64,000 nt of DNA from Macrotis lagotis (lineage: Eukaryota > Chordata > Mammalia > Peramelemorphia > Peramelidae), in NCBI RefSeq assembly GCF_037893015.1, contig NC_133659.1, positions 13,710,658 to 13,774,657 of the forward strand, written 5' to 3'. The stretch's first letter is position 1; the number at the start of each line of letters is the position of its first letter. Positions 9,661 through 20,453 of the stretch are shown here, in pieces. Position numbers and translations under genes: made by a program. The notes beneath the pieces are model-generated. The model was not told the origin of the DNA, made no database searches, and saw nothing but the letters and a program-made list of their open reading frames with translations.

Positions 9661-11990
9661 TTGAGCACCATGGTTGTTAATTATTCCTTTTATGATCAAA
9701 AATATTATGACAATGTCTAATGTTATATAATATGTAATAACAACAAAATTGTTAACTGTCATTTCGATAGCTCTTTAAAGTTTGCAACACACTTTGCCTA
9801 TCTCATTTACAATAGACTTAGAAAGGGGATGCTGTTATTCCCTCCATTTCATAGAAGAGGAAACAGGGGCAAACAAAGGTGAAATGACTTGCCCAGGATA
9901 AGAAGTTCCCAAGATAGATTTTGAATTCAAGTCTTCTTGAATCCAGGTCCAGTCCCCCATCCATTTCACACCTAGTGGGTTCCCCCTCATTGAGAAATTT
10001 CAATCAAAGGCTGGATAACCCTTGTCAGGTGCACAATATAGACATCATTATTCAAGTGCCAGCTGCCGGCCTTTTCCCCATCTCCTCTGGGGCTCTCTTT
10101 TCTATTCTGATTTATTATATGTCACTGCCTATTAGACTGTAAGTTTCTTGAGGATAGATGCTGCTTTTGCTTTTTCCTTATGTTCCCAAATTACTTAGCA
10201 CAGAATTTGGCCCATGGTAGATGCTGAAGAGATACTTGTAGATCAAATTGATTGAAGTTTGGAATGGAAAAGATGGTCTCTGAGGTCCCTCCAGCCCTGA
10301 ATCCTGTGATTCTAAGTGAAGGTGTTTGGTCTGAGGAAATCCCAGAAAGGGGAACTTGGCAGCACTATAGAAGACCTTGAATATTAGGCTGAGGAGTTTA
10401 GACTTTAGACAAATGCATAGGGAAGTGTTACTTTTCATAAGATATCAAAATGCTTTGCATCCATTTATTGGAAATGACCCCAGCAAGTGCTCTTGGGGAC
10501 TAGACTAGAACTCATCCTACCTGCCTGACTTCTTTGCCCCAATTTGATCAGAAGGTTTTGGGGCTGTCCTTATTCCAAGAACATACCAGTCATACTTACT
10601 ATCTGGTTCTAAGGAGATCATCATGTGATTATTACAGGATTTATTCTCTGAGATGGAAATATACTGCCAAAGAGGCAAAGACCCAAAGAACAATCTTGCA
10701 TCATTTAGAAACTGGAGACTAAACCAAATGCTTCAGAGAGAGCATAACATTTGAGAGGTGGAGGTTACCTTAGAGATAACCTAGTCTAATATCCCAGTTT
10801 TATAGATGATGAAACTGAGACCCAGAAAAATGAAATCTCTTGTCTCTAAGAGGACATAAGTGATTCATAATATCAAACAGGCTGAGGGAATCTTGGAAGT
10901 CTTGAAGACCAATGGCCTCATGTTTCATTTGAGGAAATTGAGATCATAGAAACTAAGTGACGTCCCCATATTACACAAGCAATCAATAGTAGAATCAAGT
11001 CTTCTGACTCCCAATCCTGCGTTTTCCTGTTTTAATAATGGAGCTCCATCTAGAACTCAGATCTTTTGACTTTTAACCAGCTAGACTCACACTCACATTT
11101 TTCTTTTGGCACCATCAGAGTATTGGTGACTTCAGCAGCTCAGAGGCCACCTCATTCTTGGTCCACCCCTCTCTCTGTCACTTCTGCACCAGGGAGTCCA
11201 TGTTTGGGCAGAACCGAGCAGGTTGTCCACACACAGCCATTATCCCCACTTCTCCTGGTTGTTCGGGGTCATTTAGTTCAATGCCCCAATTTTACAGATG
11301 AGGAAACTGAGATCCAGAGAGGTGAAAATGAGGTCATTTATTTAGTCCAATCCTTAGGGAGCGAGTTGCCCAAGGTCATGCAGGAAGACAGCAGAGACAC
11401 ATCTGGAGATGCCTGAGGACCCAGAGCCCACTTCCTCTCCACCTCCACCTCCATACATTTTCTTTACAGAAATCTAGGTTGTCTTCTCATCCATCATTTA
11501 ACCCTACTCTTCCTCTGCACTCTCCATTCTGTGGGGGCACACCATGTCTTCTCTCCTTCCTTACTACTCACTCCTCACCATCCCTAGGCTCTTCATCCTG
11601 GCAGAAAGCAGCAGAGAGGGTAGAGAGGTAACCTTGGAGATAATAAAAACTGACTTCAAGTCTTCCTTCTAGTCTAACATATGGTTGTATGACCCCAATC
11701 AAGTCTCTTAACCTCTCTGTGCCCCCAAGCAATTCCGTAAGACTCCAAGTTTCCCATCTTCATTGGTAGAGGGAATTTGCTATACCAATGAAATTACCTT
11801 GTATTTTAAATAAATGGCAAAGATAATAACCCTAGCAGACCTATGTCTTACCTGATATTTTATGAAATGCATTCATTACATTTTCTTATCTATATAACTG
11901 TTCTTAGGTGTGTATTTTGTCAGTTGGCATCATTGTCTTACAAACAAGGAAAATCTGGGCTTAGGAACACACAGTATATAGGGTGCTCAG
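9661..11990. other. Gene-free stretch with old SINE and L2 pieces
   Basis: MIR-like pieces in minus orientation lie near 9740-9990, 10740-10870, 10900-11030 and 11260-11400. A plus-oriented L2 3' end (ttagactgtaagtttcttga) lies near 10115-10230. A plus-oriented copy of the long-tailed marsupial SINE lies near 11650-11810 (cattggtagaggga). The plus-strand frame at 11066-11416 partly overlaps the minus-oriented repeat and does not resemble a protein. Confidence 0.55.
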
Positions 11991-12002
11991 TTAATCTTTT
12001 TT

Positions 12003-12153
12003 TTTTAGGTTATTTTTTTTTTTTGCAAGGCAAATGGGGTTAAGTGGCTTGCCCAAGGCCACACAGCTAGGTAAATGTCTGAGACCGGATTTGAACCCAG
12101 GTACTCCTGACTCCAGGGCCAGTGCTTTATCCACTGTGCCACCTAGCTACCCC
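12003..12153 (-). mobile_element. WSINE1-type SINE
   Basis: The plus strand shows a T-rich tail, gcaaggcaaatggggttaag, cacacagctaggtaaatg and the head complement ccactgtgccacctagct. The possible duplication AATCTTTT lies at 11993-12000 and again at 12154. The copy lacks a few bases in the middle (gtaaatgtctgag where the family has attattaagtgtctgag). Confidence 0.85.
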
Positions 12154-12159
12154 AATCTT

Positions 12160-12293
12160 TTTTTTTTTGGCAAGGCAATCAGGGTTTAAGTGACTTGGCC
12201 AGGGTCACACACAGGGTCAAATGTCTGAGATGGATTTGAACTGAGGTCTTCCTGTATCCAGGGCCAGTGTTCTCTCCACTGTGCTACATATTT
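12160..12293 (-). mobile_element. Older WSINE1-type SINE, abutting a second copy
   Basis: This is a second copy in the same orientation immediately next to the previous one. It is more diverged (ggcaaggcaatcagggttta, cagggtcacacacagggtc, head ctccactgtgctacat). Both sit on A/T-rich target DNA, so the younger copy may have used the older copy's tail as its target. Confidence 0.75.
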
Positions 12294-13967
12294 GCCTTCA
12301 GCTAGTCTTTTAACTGAGTTCTTCTGGTTCTAAATTCACTGTTTATTCTGCTCTACAATAGCTATATTCCCTTCAGAATCTCCACAGAGAGAGCCATAAT
12401 AGCACCTTTTTCTTCCCTTAATACTTGGCCATAGAAGGCACCACATCACTAAACTAAAGCATGGTGGAGTTAATTCAGTTCAGCCCCTGAGTCAGTTAAT
12501 TATAAATAACAAAGCTTAAAAAGATTGGAATAGGGGTACAAAGGCCTGGGTTCTCATTCTAACTCAGTACTAATGAGCTGTGTGACCTTGGGAAAGTCAT
12601 TGTACATCTTTGGAGTTGAATCACTGAGAAGAATAAGCTATAATCTTAGCTAATTTACAAGATGGTTCTGAGATCAATGAGCAGGCATTATATCTTGTAG
12701 CTATTTTCCAAATTTTCAAGCATTTATTTGTCTGCACTTCCCCCTGCCCCCACATCCCAATGCAAAACCCCCCTTTGTATAAAGTCAAATAAGCAGATTC
12801 TTATAGTATTCTTAAGTTCTGGGATCTTCTTTTTAAAATATTTGAATAACTATTTCAGTATATTTGATTTCTTTGTTGTTAATGTTGTTTGGTTCAGTCA
12901 TGTTTGATTATGACTCCATTTGAGATTTTCTTGGCAAAACTATTGGTGTGGTTTGCCATTTCCTTCTGCAGCTCATTTTACAGATGAGGACATTGAGGCA
13001 AATAGGGGTTAAGTGACTTGTCCAAAGTTACTGTACTATATAACTGAAGCTAAATAGGTTGCTTAGGATCACATAGCACATAGGGAGCTCAGTTAATGTT
13101 TTTTGGCAAGGTAAAGTCTTCTGGACTCCAGACTTAGCTGTCTATGCTCTATGTAAACTACCCTTTCCTTTGTAGTTCTATTTGTTTTACTTTATGCATT
13201 TAAAATCATTTTTTTCTGAGAATGTTTTTAATTATAGGCTTTGAGCTTCAGATTTGGAAGGATCCTTAGAAACATTTCGGTCCAACCCCCTTATTTTACT
13301 GAGAATGATGAGAGAGGCCAAGTTACTTTTGGAGGGTCACATTGCCAGTAAGTGACAGGCGAAAATCAACCTTAGGTCATGTTTACTATGACATACTGGC
13401 AGCCACGGGGCAGAGGGATGGGGAAGGGGAGGGAAGAAAGAAAGGAAATGTACTGAAAACGAGGGGAAAGTTGCTGAAGTCTCAGTGATTCACTTTTAGG
13501 TTAATAGATTTCTTCCATATTTTTAGTTTCCTCATATTTAAAACCTATTTTTAGTTGTTTCATCCTTTTCCCTAATTCCTTCCTTCCTTCCTTTTCAGTA
13601 AGCCAATGATCAAAAATGTGAGCAGGGGCACTTAGAGTAAAAGTGGAAAAGTCTATGGTAGTCCTGCTAGTGTCTGGAGAAAAAGTCTGAATTTCATTTG
13701 GTGGCTCCCCTTCATTCAGTTCTTAGCAGATTAACCAGAAATTTGTGCCAGCAGGAAGACATAGGAGAAGTAATGAGATCATAGATCATACATGCAGAGC
13801 TGCAAGTAACCTGAAAGGTTGTTTAACTAGACTTCCTCACCTTATAGGCATAGGTGAGGACACTGAGCCACAGGGGCTGGGACTTGCCAAAAATCACATG
13901 GCCATTCTCTTAGGTACTATCAGTATGCCATTTTTTTTTTGAGAAAAAGAAAAATAAAAGTGCCCAG
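12294..13967. other. Gene-free stretch: Mar1-like and MIR-like SINE relics
   Basis: A plus-oriented MIR-like copy spans about 12530-12705 (gagctgtgtgaccttggga). A minus-oriented Mar1-like copy lies at 12878-13046, with the Bov-B-like tail seen as ggtttgccatttccttctgc. A minus MIR-like copy lies near 13240-13400. A short (TTCC)n tract lies near 13577-13598. No coding sequence is apparent. Confidence 0.6.
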
Positions 13968-14222
13968 ATTTTCTCTCCTCTTTTCTTTCTTTCCTTTCTC
14001 GTTTTCTGAACTCTTTTTTAGTTCCATACATCCATGATCCTGTTTTTCTCTTTTTCTTCCTTTTTTTCTCCCCCTTTCTTTTTTCTCCTCTCCTTTTTCC
14101 TTTCTTTCATCCCCCTTCTTACTTCCTTCCCTTCTCTCTCTCTTTCTCCTTTTCTCTTTCTCTTTTTTTCCTTTCCTCTCTCTGTCTCTGTCTCTCTCTG
14201 TCTCTCTCTCTCTCTCTCTCTG
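13968..14222 (+). repeat. Polypyrimidine (CT-rich) tract
   Basis: About 250 bp is almost pure C and T on the plus strand, ending in (TC)n and (TCTG)n units. The overlapping frames on both strands are artefacts of low complexity. Such tracts can adopt triplex (H-DNA) structures. A purine-rich tract of complementary type starts about 460 bp downstream. Confidence 0.9.
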
Positions 14223-14624
14223 CTCATCTCTGTCCCCACCCTCAACAACCTAATGAAGCATTTACCAAGGGGAGATACAAGAATTTCATTTCCTTTCAAA
14301 GTCTGGGCCTCACTTTCAAGTCTAATTCTCACAGAACCTGTCACTCCCTTTTTCTTACCTCTTTTAAGCCTGTTCTCAGCCAGGTGTGACACACATCACT
14401 TCCTGTCAAGAAAAGCAACTAGGTGGAGTGGGAGTTGAGACAGCTGCCATGGTGAATGGCCCTGGTTCAGGAGTGGGAAACAAGGGCTTCCTGGGTATTC
14501 TCGAGCTGTTATCAAATAGAGTTAGTTACTGGGCTTCTAGGGCAGTTTCAGACAGTGAGAAAACACCAAATCTGACATGGCCTTTCCTACATACCCATCC
14601 AGCTTTTATATTTGTATATCTCTG

Positions 14625-14683
14625 GTATATATATGTATGTATATATATATATATATTTCTATGTAGACATATATGAATATATA
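14625..14683 (+). repeat. (TA)n-rich microsatellite
   Basis: Alternating TATA/TATG units run between the pyrimidine tract and the purine tract. The tract is low complexity with no other content visible. Confidence 0.85.
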
Positions 14684-14915
14684 CAGAGAGAGACAGAGAG
14701 AGGTAAAGAGAGAAAGAAACAGAGGGAAAGACAAAGTCACAAGAGAAAAATAGAGAAACAGATAAGAGAGAGATAGTTCTAACTTTTGTTAGAGTGATAG
14801 AGACAGAGACAGACAGATATGGAGAGAGGTACAGAGAGAGCAATGAGAGAGAAAGATTGAAAGAGAGAGACAGGGAAAGAGAGAGACTAGAGACAAAGAC
14901 TGAGATAAGAGAAAG
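14684..14915 (+). repeat. Polypurine (GAGA/GACA) tract
   Basis: Degenerate GAGA, GACAGA and GAAAG units run for about 230 bp. The strand is complementary in type to 13968-14222, so the two tracts are imperfect inverted repeats around a 460-bp spacer. Confidence 0.88.
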
Positions 14916-14999
14916 CTATCTCTAACTTTCATGAGCATTTACTACTTCACATAATGATGATTAAACACATAGGTTAGATCTAGTCGAAAGAAAGACATG

Positions 15000-15131
15000 G
15001 GCCCAACTAGGTGGTGTAGTGGATAGGCCCTGGGGTCAGGAGGATCTGAGTTCAAATGTGACCTCAGACACTTAATAATGACCTAGCTGTGTGGCCTTGG
15101 GCAATTGGTTTAAATAAATAAAATTTAAAAA
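15000..15131 (+). mobile_element. WSINE1-type SINE, tail-shortened
   Basis: The head is caactaggtggtgtagtgga, the middle is cctcagacacttaataatga, and there is an A-rich tail. The target-site duplication AAAGACATG is exact at 14991-14999 and 15132-15140. The tail region has lost the usual ccattgccttgcaa segment. Confidence 0.88.
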
Positions 15132-15657
15132 AAAGACATGACCTTGGAAGAAGCACATTTAATGAAGAAGAGGATCTGTCCTTTGTTCCAACCATGTTGA
15201 AGGTGTCTTTGCACAGTAAGGACTCCTTCACTTCTTTCTAAAGCATATCAGGTTGCATCAGTCCATGTGGGAAACTGGAATTCATTGGCTCTACAGCCTG
15301 CCTTTCTAAGTAGACATTATATAAACACAAGTAAGTAATAAGACCTTGGCTTCCCAGACTGCTTCCTAATGTCTTTCACAATGTCTCTGTCAGAGTTGAG
15401 GAGTATTCATTCTCTAATGTTTGTTTGTTCTTTATTTGACCTGGACCTATGATTTCATCAGTCTAGGGGAAATCCTAGTGTGTCAAGTCCTTACATGGCT
15501 TTTGGGTAACTCACTTGTAAACACAGAGTGTAGGGCACTTTGAGAGTGTAACTTGCACAGGGTCATAACTAGTATGTATCAGAGGCAAGTCATTCTGGTA
15601 TCTTTGCCAAGGAAAACCCACATGGGGTAGGAAGAGATTTTAAAAAAAAACAAATAA

Positions 15658-15810
15658 GGGGCGGCTAGGTGGCGCAGTGGATAGAACACTGGCCCTAGAG
15701 TCAGGAGGACCTGATTTCAAATCCGGCCTCAGACACTTAATAATTACCTAGCTGTGTGGCCTTGGGCAAGTCACTTAACCCCCATTGCTTTGCAAAAACT
15801 AAAAAAAAAG
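15658..15810 (+). mobile_element. WSINE1-type SINE
   Basis: A nearly full-length copy, with ggggcggctaggtggcgcag at the 5' end, acctagctgtgtggccttgg in the body and tttgcaaaaactaaaa at the 3' end. A-rich flanks (caaataa versus gtaaataa) make the duplication uncertain. It keeps several CpG sites, consistent with a comparatively young insertion. Confidence 0.9.
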
Positions 15811-16185
15811 TAAATAACTGTAACAAGACGATAGGAATATACCTAGCAATATAATCTAGCAATATTTAGTTTCATAATCTAGTAATCACTTAATTACCTC
15901 AATTACTGGAGCACACTTAAGAGCCCCAAACTATAAAGTATTTTTAACCTTCCGAAGAGATAAAACAAATATCAAAGTCCATACTAAGAAATGCACGAAC
16001 TTCATGTATGGGAGAGCTCCTTTGGCCCTTGCAAAATGCCTATTTACCTTCATTTTAAATATAACTTCAAATATATTTATAATTTTTGTTTTTATAATGA
16101 CTTTATTTCTTGAATACATTACTTTTTCTCCGTTACCTTAGGGGTATATCTTATATCAAAGAATTAAATAGAAAGATTTTTTTTT

Positions 16186-16330
16186 AAGTTTTGACAAGGC
16201 AATGGGGTTAAGTGGCTTGCCCAAGGCCACACAGCTAGGTAATTATTAAGTATCTGAGACCAGATTTGAACCCAGGTACTCCTGACTCCAGGGCCAGTGC
16301 TCTATCCACTTCGCCACTGAGCTGCCCCTC
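16186..16330 (-). mobile_element. WSINE1-type SINE with T-rich TSD
   Basis: The plus strand reads acaaggcaatggggttaag through ccacttcgccactgagctgc. The flanking duplication AGAAAGATTTTTTTT is visible at about 16170-16184 and 16331-16345, typical of LINE-type endonuclease targets. Confidence 0.9.
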
Positions 16331-16392
16331 AGAAAGATTTTTTTTAAAAAGCAGTTTGACAAAATCAAAATGTTAGCCAAGTTTGTAAAGGT

Positions 16393-16642
16393 CAGGGGGT
16401 GGGGAACTTTTTATCTGTTAAGGACCATTTGAATATTTATAACGTCATTGGAGGGCCAAACAGCATTATCAACTTAAAAATTATCCTGCTAGATTTCATC
16501 AAATATTTAAATAATTCATCCCTAAAAATTCACTCCTAGATTTATTGAATTTCAAGTCTCACCTATGGTTGCCTTGGCAGCACCAGACTAAATGATTTTG
16601 CAGGCCCTCGGGGTCTGGGATAGGCAATCTAACTCACCCCTG
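16393..16642. mobile_element. hAT-like MITE (non-autonomous DNA transposon)
   Basis: The left end, cagggggtggggaac, and the right end, aactcacccctg, form imperfect terminal inverted repeats of the CAGGGGTGGGGAACC type. The interior (accatttgaatatttataac, agatttattgaattt, ggttgccttggcag) is shared with 52457-52644. No transposase frame is present. An 8-bp duplication is not evident, as expected for an old copy. Confidence 0.7.
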
Positions 16643-16734
16643 GCATCCCACCTCAACTGAGAACGGGACAAGGAACTTTTTCTATCTCTTTCAGAGTAAA
16701 CTTGGTCATTATAATTTCAAAGCACTGTTTCAGT

Positions 16735-16960
16735 TGTTTTGTTGTTACCTTTTTTCATTTCCATGCTTGTACTCATTTTTTCAAATTTTATTTTCCTATT
16801 TTTGTTTCGCTCAACATCAGTTCATGTGAGTCTTCCCAGGCTTCTCTGTATCCTTCATAGTCTTCATTTCCCACAGTTCAGTAGTAGTATACTGTGTTCA
16901 TGTGTCACAAAGTGTATCTTCCTTCTCAACTGATGGGTGAAAATTTGCTGTCAGTCATAC
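16735..16960 (-). mobile_element. L1 3'-region fragment, minus orientation
   Basis: The blocks caacatcagttcatgtgagt, cttcccaggcttctctg and ctcaactgatgggtg match the complement of the marsupial L1 3' region. The same region recurs at 56335-57125. The copy is strongly diverged and has no coding capacity. Confidence 0.65.
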
Positions 16961-18610
16961 CTAGAGATTTTGTGAGGTTAATTATCTGTTCTCTTCTCCG
17001 TTTTTTCCACTATTGATGTTCACTGAGAGCATTTTGCTTAAGCATTGGTTTACACCTGTACTGTGAAGTCATTCACCATTCATTTCTTATTTCCTTCTCC
17101 TCCTCCTTTCCACCCCCACCCCAAGCTTATCATAAACATGTCCTTAATTCTTCCCTGGATGATATTTGCTCTGAGTGTTTGGGGTGTGGGAGCATTTCTG
17201 CTCTAGAGACAACTCTTGGAAAATGATTAACTTGCAGCTGCTGATCTGGTTCCTGTCTCATTCTCCTAAGAGGTGTTTTTAATGACAGCTTTTCCTTCTC
17301 TTCTCAACCTGAGGAACAAAGCTTAAAACTGACCACATTTGGATGAATTCAAGGAAGGGGAGCTCAGAGCTTTGGTTTCCTCTTGTATCATGGGAGGGGG
17401 TGGGGGATATACCTGTACTACCTTCTCCCCCCGCCCCAAGGCTGTTGTGAACCTCAAATGGAAATTTATGCCAAGTACTGCTTATACCTTTTAGTTCTCA
17501 GCTACTAGAAACTTTAACTTGGAATGTAAGCTCCCTGCAGGCAGGACTGTTCTTGGTTTTGTCTTTATCCCCTGTAATTTGCATACAGCAAACACTTAAT
17601 ATATTCTTTTAGGTTGAATCCAGTTGCTAAACAGTTACTGATGAAAGAATGAATAAAGTACTACCACGTGCCATAGAAATACCAGCCTGCTAAGTTGCAG
17701 ATGCTAGTCAGATGGAAAACTCCCATAGTCCTTAGGGTGCAGCATCAAAGTTGATGGTAATTCTTCTTTAACGTCATTTCTACTGATAACATCACATCAG
17801 TTTCTAATGTTGAACCATTTGGCAGGGCCACAGATTTTGGCGACAAGAAATTTCTGTTCTGAGACCTCAGGAGCTGAGGCATAAGCCTCTGCATAGATGG
17901 AAGGAATTTCCTCATGGAGAACTCCTGGCATTGACAAAAATCCTAGCTCGGAACAAAAATAAAGCAGAATATTTTTTAACAAAATACAGCTCTGTTCTCT
18001 TGTGATCTATGGTGACAACTCCCTTGAGCATGATTTTGATTGGAGTAAGGTAAGAGTGATTAGTAATTACCACACTAATGGTCCATCTTGGTGATGCTGA
18101 GGTACTTAAGGGAAGTGGAAGAGGAGGTCTAGTTAGCCATCTGGCCTGCAATATAGCTTACAGAGTTAATTTCCTGCCAAGGTTCTTATTGAAATTATTA
18201 CACATTTCTAATTAGTAGGAACAGAAACAATCCATTTAATCAAGCAAAAATCCTAAGGATAAATTTGCCTACCATTTGTCTAAGGAAGATGACAGGGTCA
18301 AAGATTTTGTTGAATACCCCCCTTCTCTCTCCCCCAACTACAAATTCCTTCTAGGGATTAATTCATACAATAACAGACTTCATGAATGCCCTTTCTCTCA
18401 GGTTTACTTTTTAATTTTCTGATTGATCTTATTGAGATACCCCCAAGTCTGAAACTGGGAATGTTGACTAAGTCCTTTCTTTTAGTTCTCTTGTCTGGAA
18501 AATGTGTATAATTTCCAATTTGGTGGCAGATTCAGTTGTGTTGAATGTAGGGTTTGACCCAGATTCTGTTTTGTAGGGAAGAGGGGAGTGATTTCATTTT
18601 TTGGTGTGGA
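16961..18610. other. Mostly repeat-free stretch
   Basis: A plus-oriented L2 3' end (gaatgtaagctccctgcagg) lies near 17515-17600. The rest, notably 17120-17400 and 17700-18450, shows no repeat hallmarks I recognise and no coding frame. This makes it one of the cleaner candidates for conserved non-coding DNA in the window. Confidence 0.45.
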
Positions 18611-18615
18611 GAGGA

Positions 18616-18690
18616 ATATACATATATATATATATGTATATATATATAGGTGTATATACATATATATTCCTATACATATTCCTATACATA

Positions 18691-18722
<32 letters not shown>
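18616..18722 (+). repeat. (TA)n microsatellite
   Basis: Runs of tatata are broken by tatgta and ttcctataca units. A plus-strand frame across it reads mainly Ile and Tyr and is an artefact. Confidence 0.9.
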
Positions 18723-18724
<2 letters not shown>

Positions 18725-19359
18725 CTTGTATATCTTTCAGGCACATTGGATAGTTTTGATTCATAACCCTACAATCTCTAGGTGGATCTGGATTTGAAAC
18801 AGAGTTTTATCCATGAGCAATGGAGAAATGGAGAGATGCATGATGGGAGTGAGCAGGCACAGCATATAAAAAGTGAAGAATAAGTAGAAAATGGGGTAAA
18901 TGGACACCATCAAAGAATTGTATGATTAGAATAGAATAGAATGTTTAGAACTGAAAATGCACTTGTCATGGAGGAAACTGAATGATGCCTTTGGTCTTCA
19001 CTGACAACCTTTTAGTCTAGGAAGGTTTCCAGCACATTGGGTGGACTCTTTGTGGTGAACTCAGGAGAAAATGAATAGGAGAATGGATATGGATGAGGGT
19101 CATGCAGAATAGAAAGTCATTGATGATGCATGATCTGTGCCTTGGGGGGAACTCTGAAATTTGAGTTTGAGACTTAGGAAGTGAATGGTAACACAAAACA
19201 AACAAAAACAAAAACAAAAAATTCAAAGAGATGCAAGTCCATTCAGAGTCCCCATCCTCCTTCAAACTAACACAAAACAGCCTTACCTTTTGCCCTGTAC
19301 TGTCCATTATTTCTTCCCCTTCACCATTAAACTTTGGGAAAGACTGATTGATCTATGCC

Positions 19360-19900
19360 TAGTCTACTCAGCCTGACCCTACTTCCTTCCCACCCACTCA
19401 TTGCTTACCTCTTTCTAACCTTGCTCTTCTGCCCTTTTATTCAGATCTCTCCTCAAAGGTCACCAGTGATATCTTGAACTTCAAAACCAAAAATCTCTTC
19501 TCAGTCCTTATTCTCTTTGACATTTGTGGAAGATTTGATCTTTTGCCCTCACCCTCCTTCTTGATAATACTCTTGTCCTTTGACTTATGTGACACTCCTC
19601 TGACTGCTCAGACCATGACTTTTCTCCTGACTCCTCTCTTTCCTTTTGTTCCTGAAACAAAATGATCCTCTTAAGTTTCTAGCCATGCCCCTGCTCTCTA
19701 AATATTTTCCTTTGCTAAATTTAGGTTTATAGAGTCAGAAGGAACCTCAGTGTCTATCTTGTCTTTCTTTCCAGTACTATCATCTCCAGTTGGTTGACTC
19801 ACAAAATTTGTATTTGATCCTTTATCTGGAGTTTCAGTCTCATAACTACAACTGCCTGCTGGATATGTCCACCTGTATATCCCAATAGTACCAAAATATA
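19360..19900 (+). mobile_element. L2-type LINE relic, reverse-transcriptase region
   Basis: A plus-strand frame near 19450-19560 contains KVTSDIL...TKNLFSVLILFDICGRFDL. This resembles the L2/CR1 reverse-transcriptase segment around DLSAAFDTVDH, with key residues decayed. Farther on, tgcctgctggatatgtccac matches a later part of the same ORF. The copy is internally deleted and non-functional. Confidence 0.55.
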
Positions 19901-20290
19901 TCAGCTTTTGAATTTTTCTGGTCCAACTTCTCTCCCAGTGCAGGGAACCCCTCTGTCACCCCTGGTGATTAAACACCTAATACAAATGGTAGGGGATAGG
20001 CTTGATTCCATGAAAGGAAAGAAAGTTGGATCAAATAAGATCCTGAGTATAACATACTATTATTTGTGGTTGGGATTAAATTATACTGTGCCCTCATCCT
20101 GAAGACTCACAGAATCACAGAATTTGACAATTGGAAGGGATCTCAATGAATACCTAGTTCAACTCAGAAGAATAAGTGAAAAGATGTTTTTCCTCCTTTT
20201 TTTTTCTCAGAAGTGGGGGACTATTAAGTCATAATACTGCATGTATTCTCAGACTTTTTCCTCCATGACCATGCTGAATTACTTTCTGTT
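19901..20290. other. Gene-free stretch
   Basis: A diverged MIR-like piece begins near 20105 (cacagaatcacagaatttga). Nothing else is recognised. The plus-strand frame at 19908-20102 has no protein resemblance. Confidence 0.5.
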
Positions 20291-20299
20291 TCTTGTATT

Positions 20300-20444
20300 G
20301 TTTTTTTTTGCAAGGCAATGGGGTTAAGTGACTTGCCCAAGGCCACACAGCTAGGTCATTATTAAGTGTCTGAGGTAAGATTTGAGCTCAGGTACTCCTG
20401 ACTTCAGGGCCGGAGCTCTATCCACTTTGCCACCTAGCTGCCCC
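20300..20444 (-). mobile_element. WSINE1-type SINE with exact 9-bp TSD
   Basis: The copy runs from a T-rich tail and gcaaggcaatggggttaagt to the head complement gccacctagctgcccc. TCTTGTATT is duplicated at 20291-20299 and 20445-20453. Confidence 0.92.
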
Positions 20445-20453
20445 TCTTGTATT

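Noticed and set aside
14018..14438. 124- and 134-codon frames on opposite strands
   Set aside because: They translate the polypyrimidine/polypurine tract into Arg/Glu/Lys and Ser/Phe/Leu runs, which is a low-complexity artefact.
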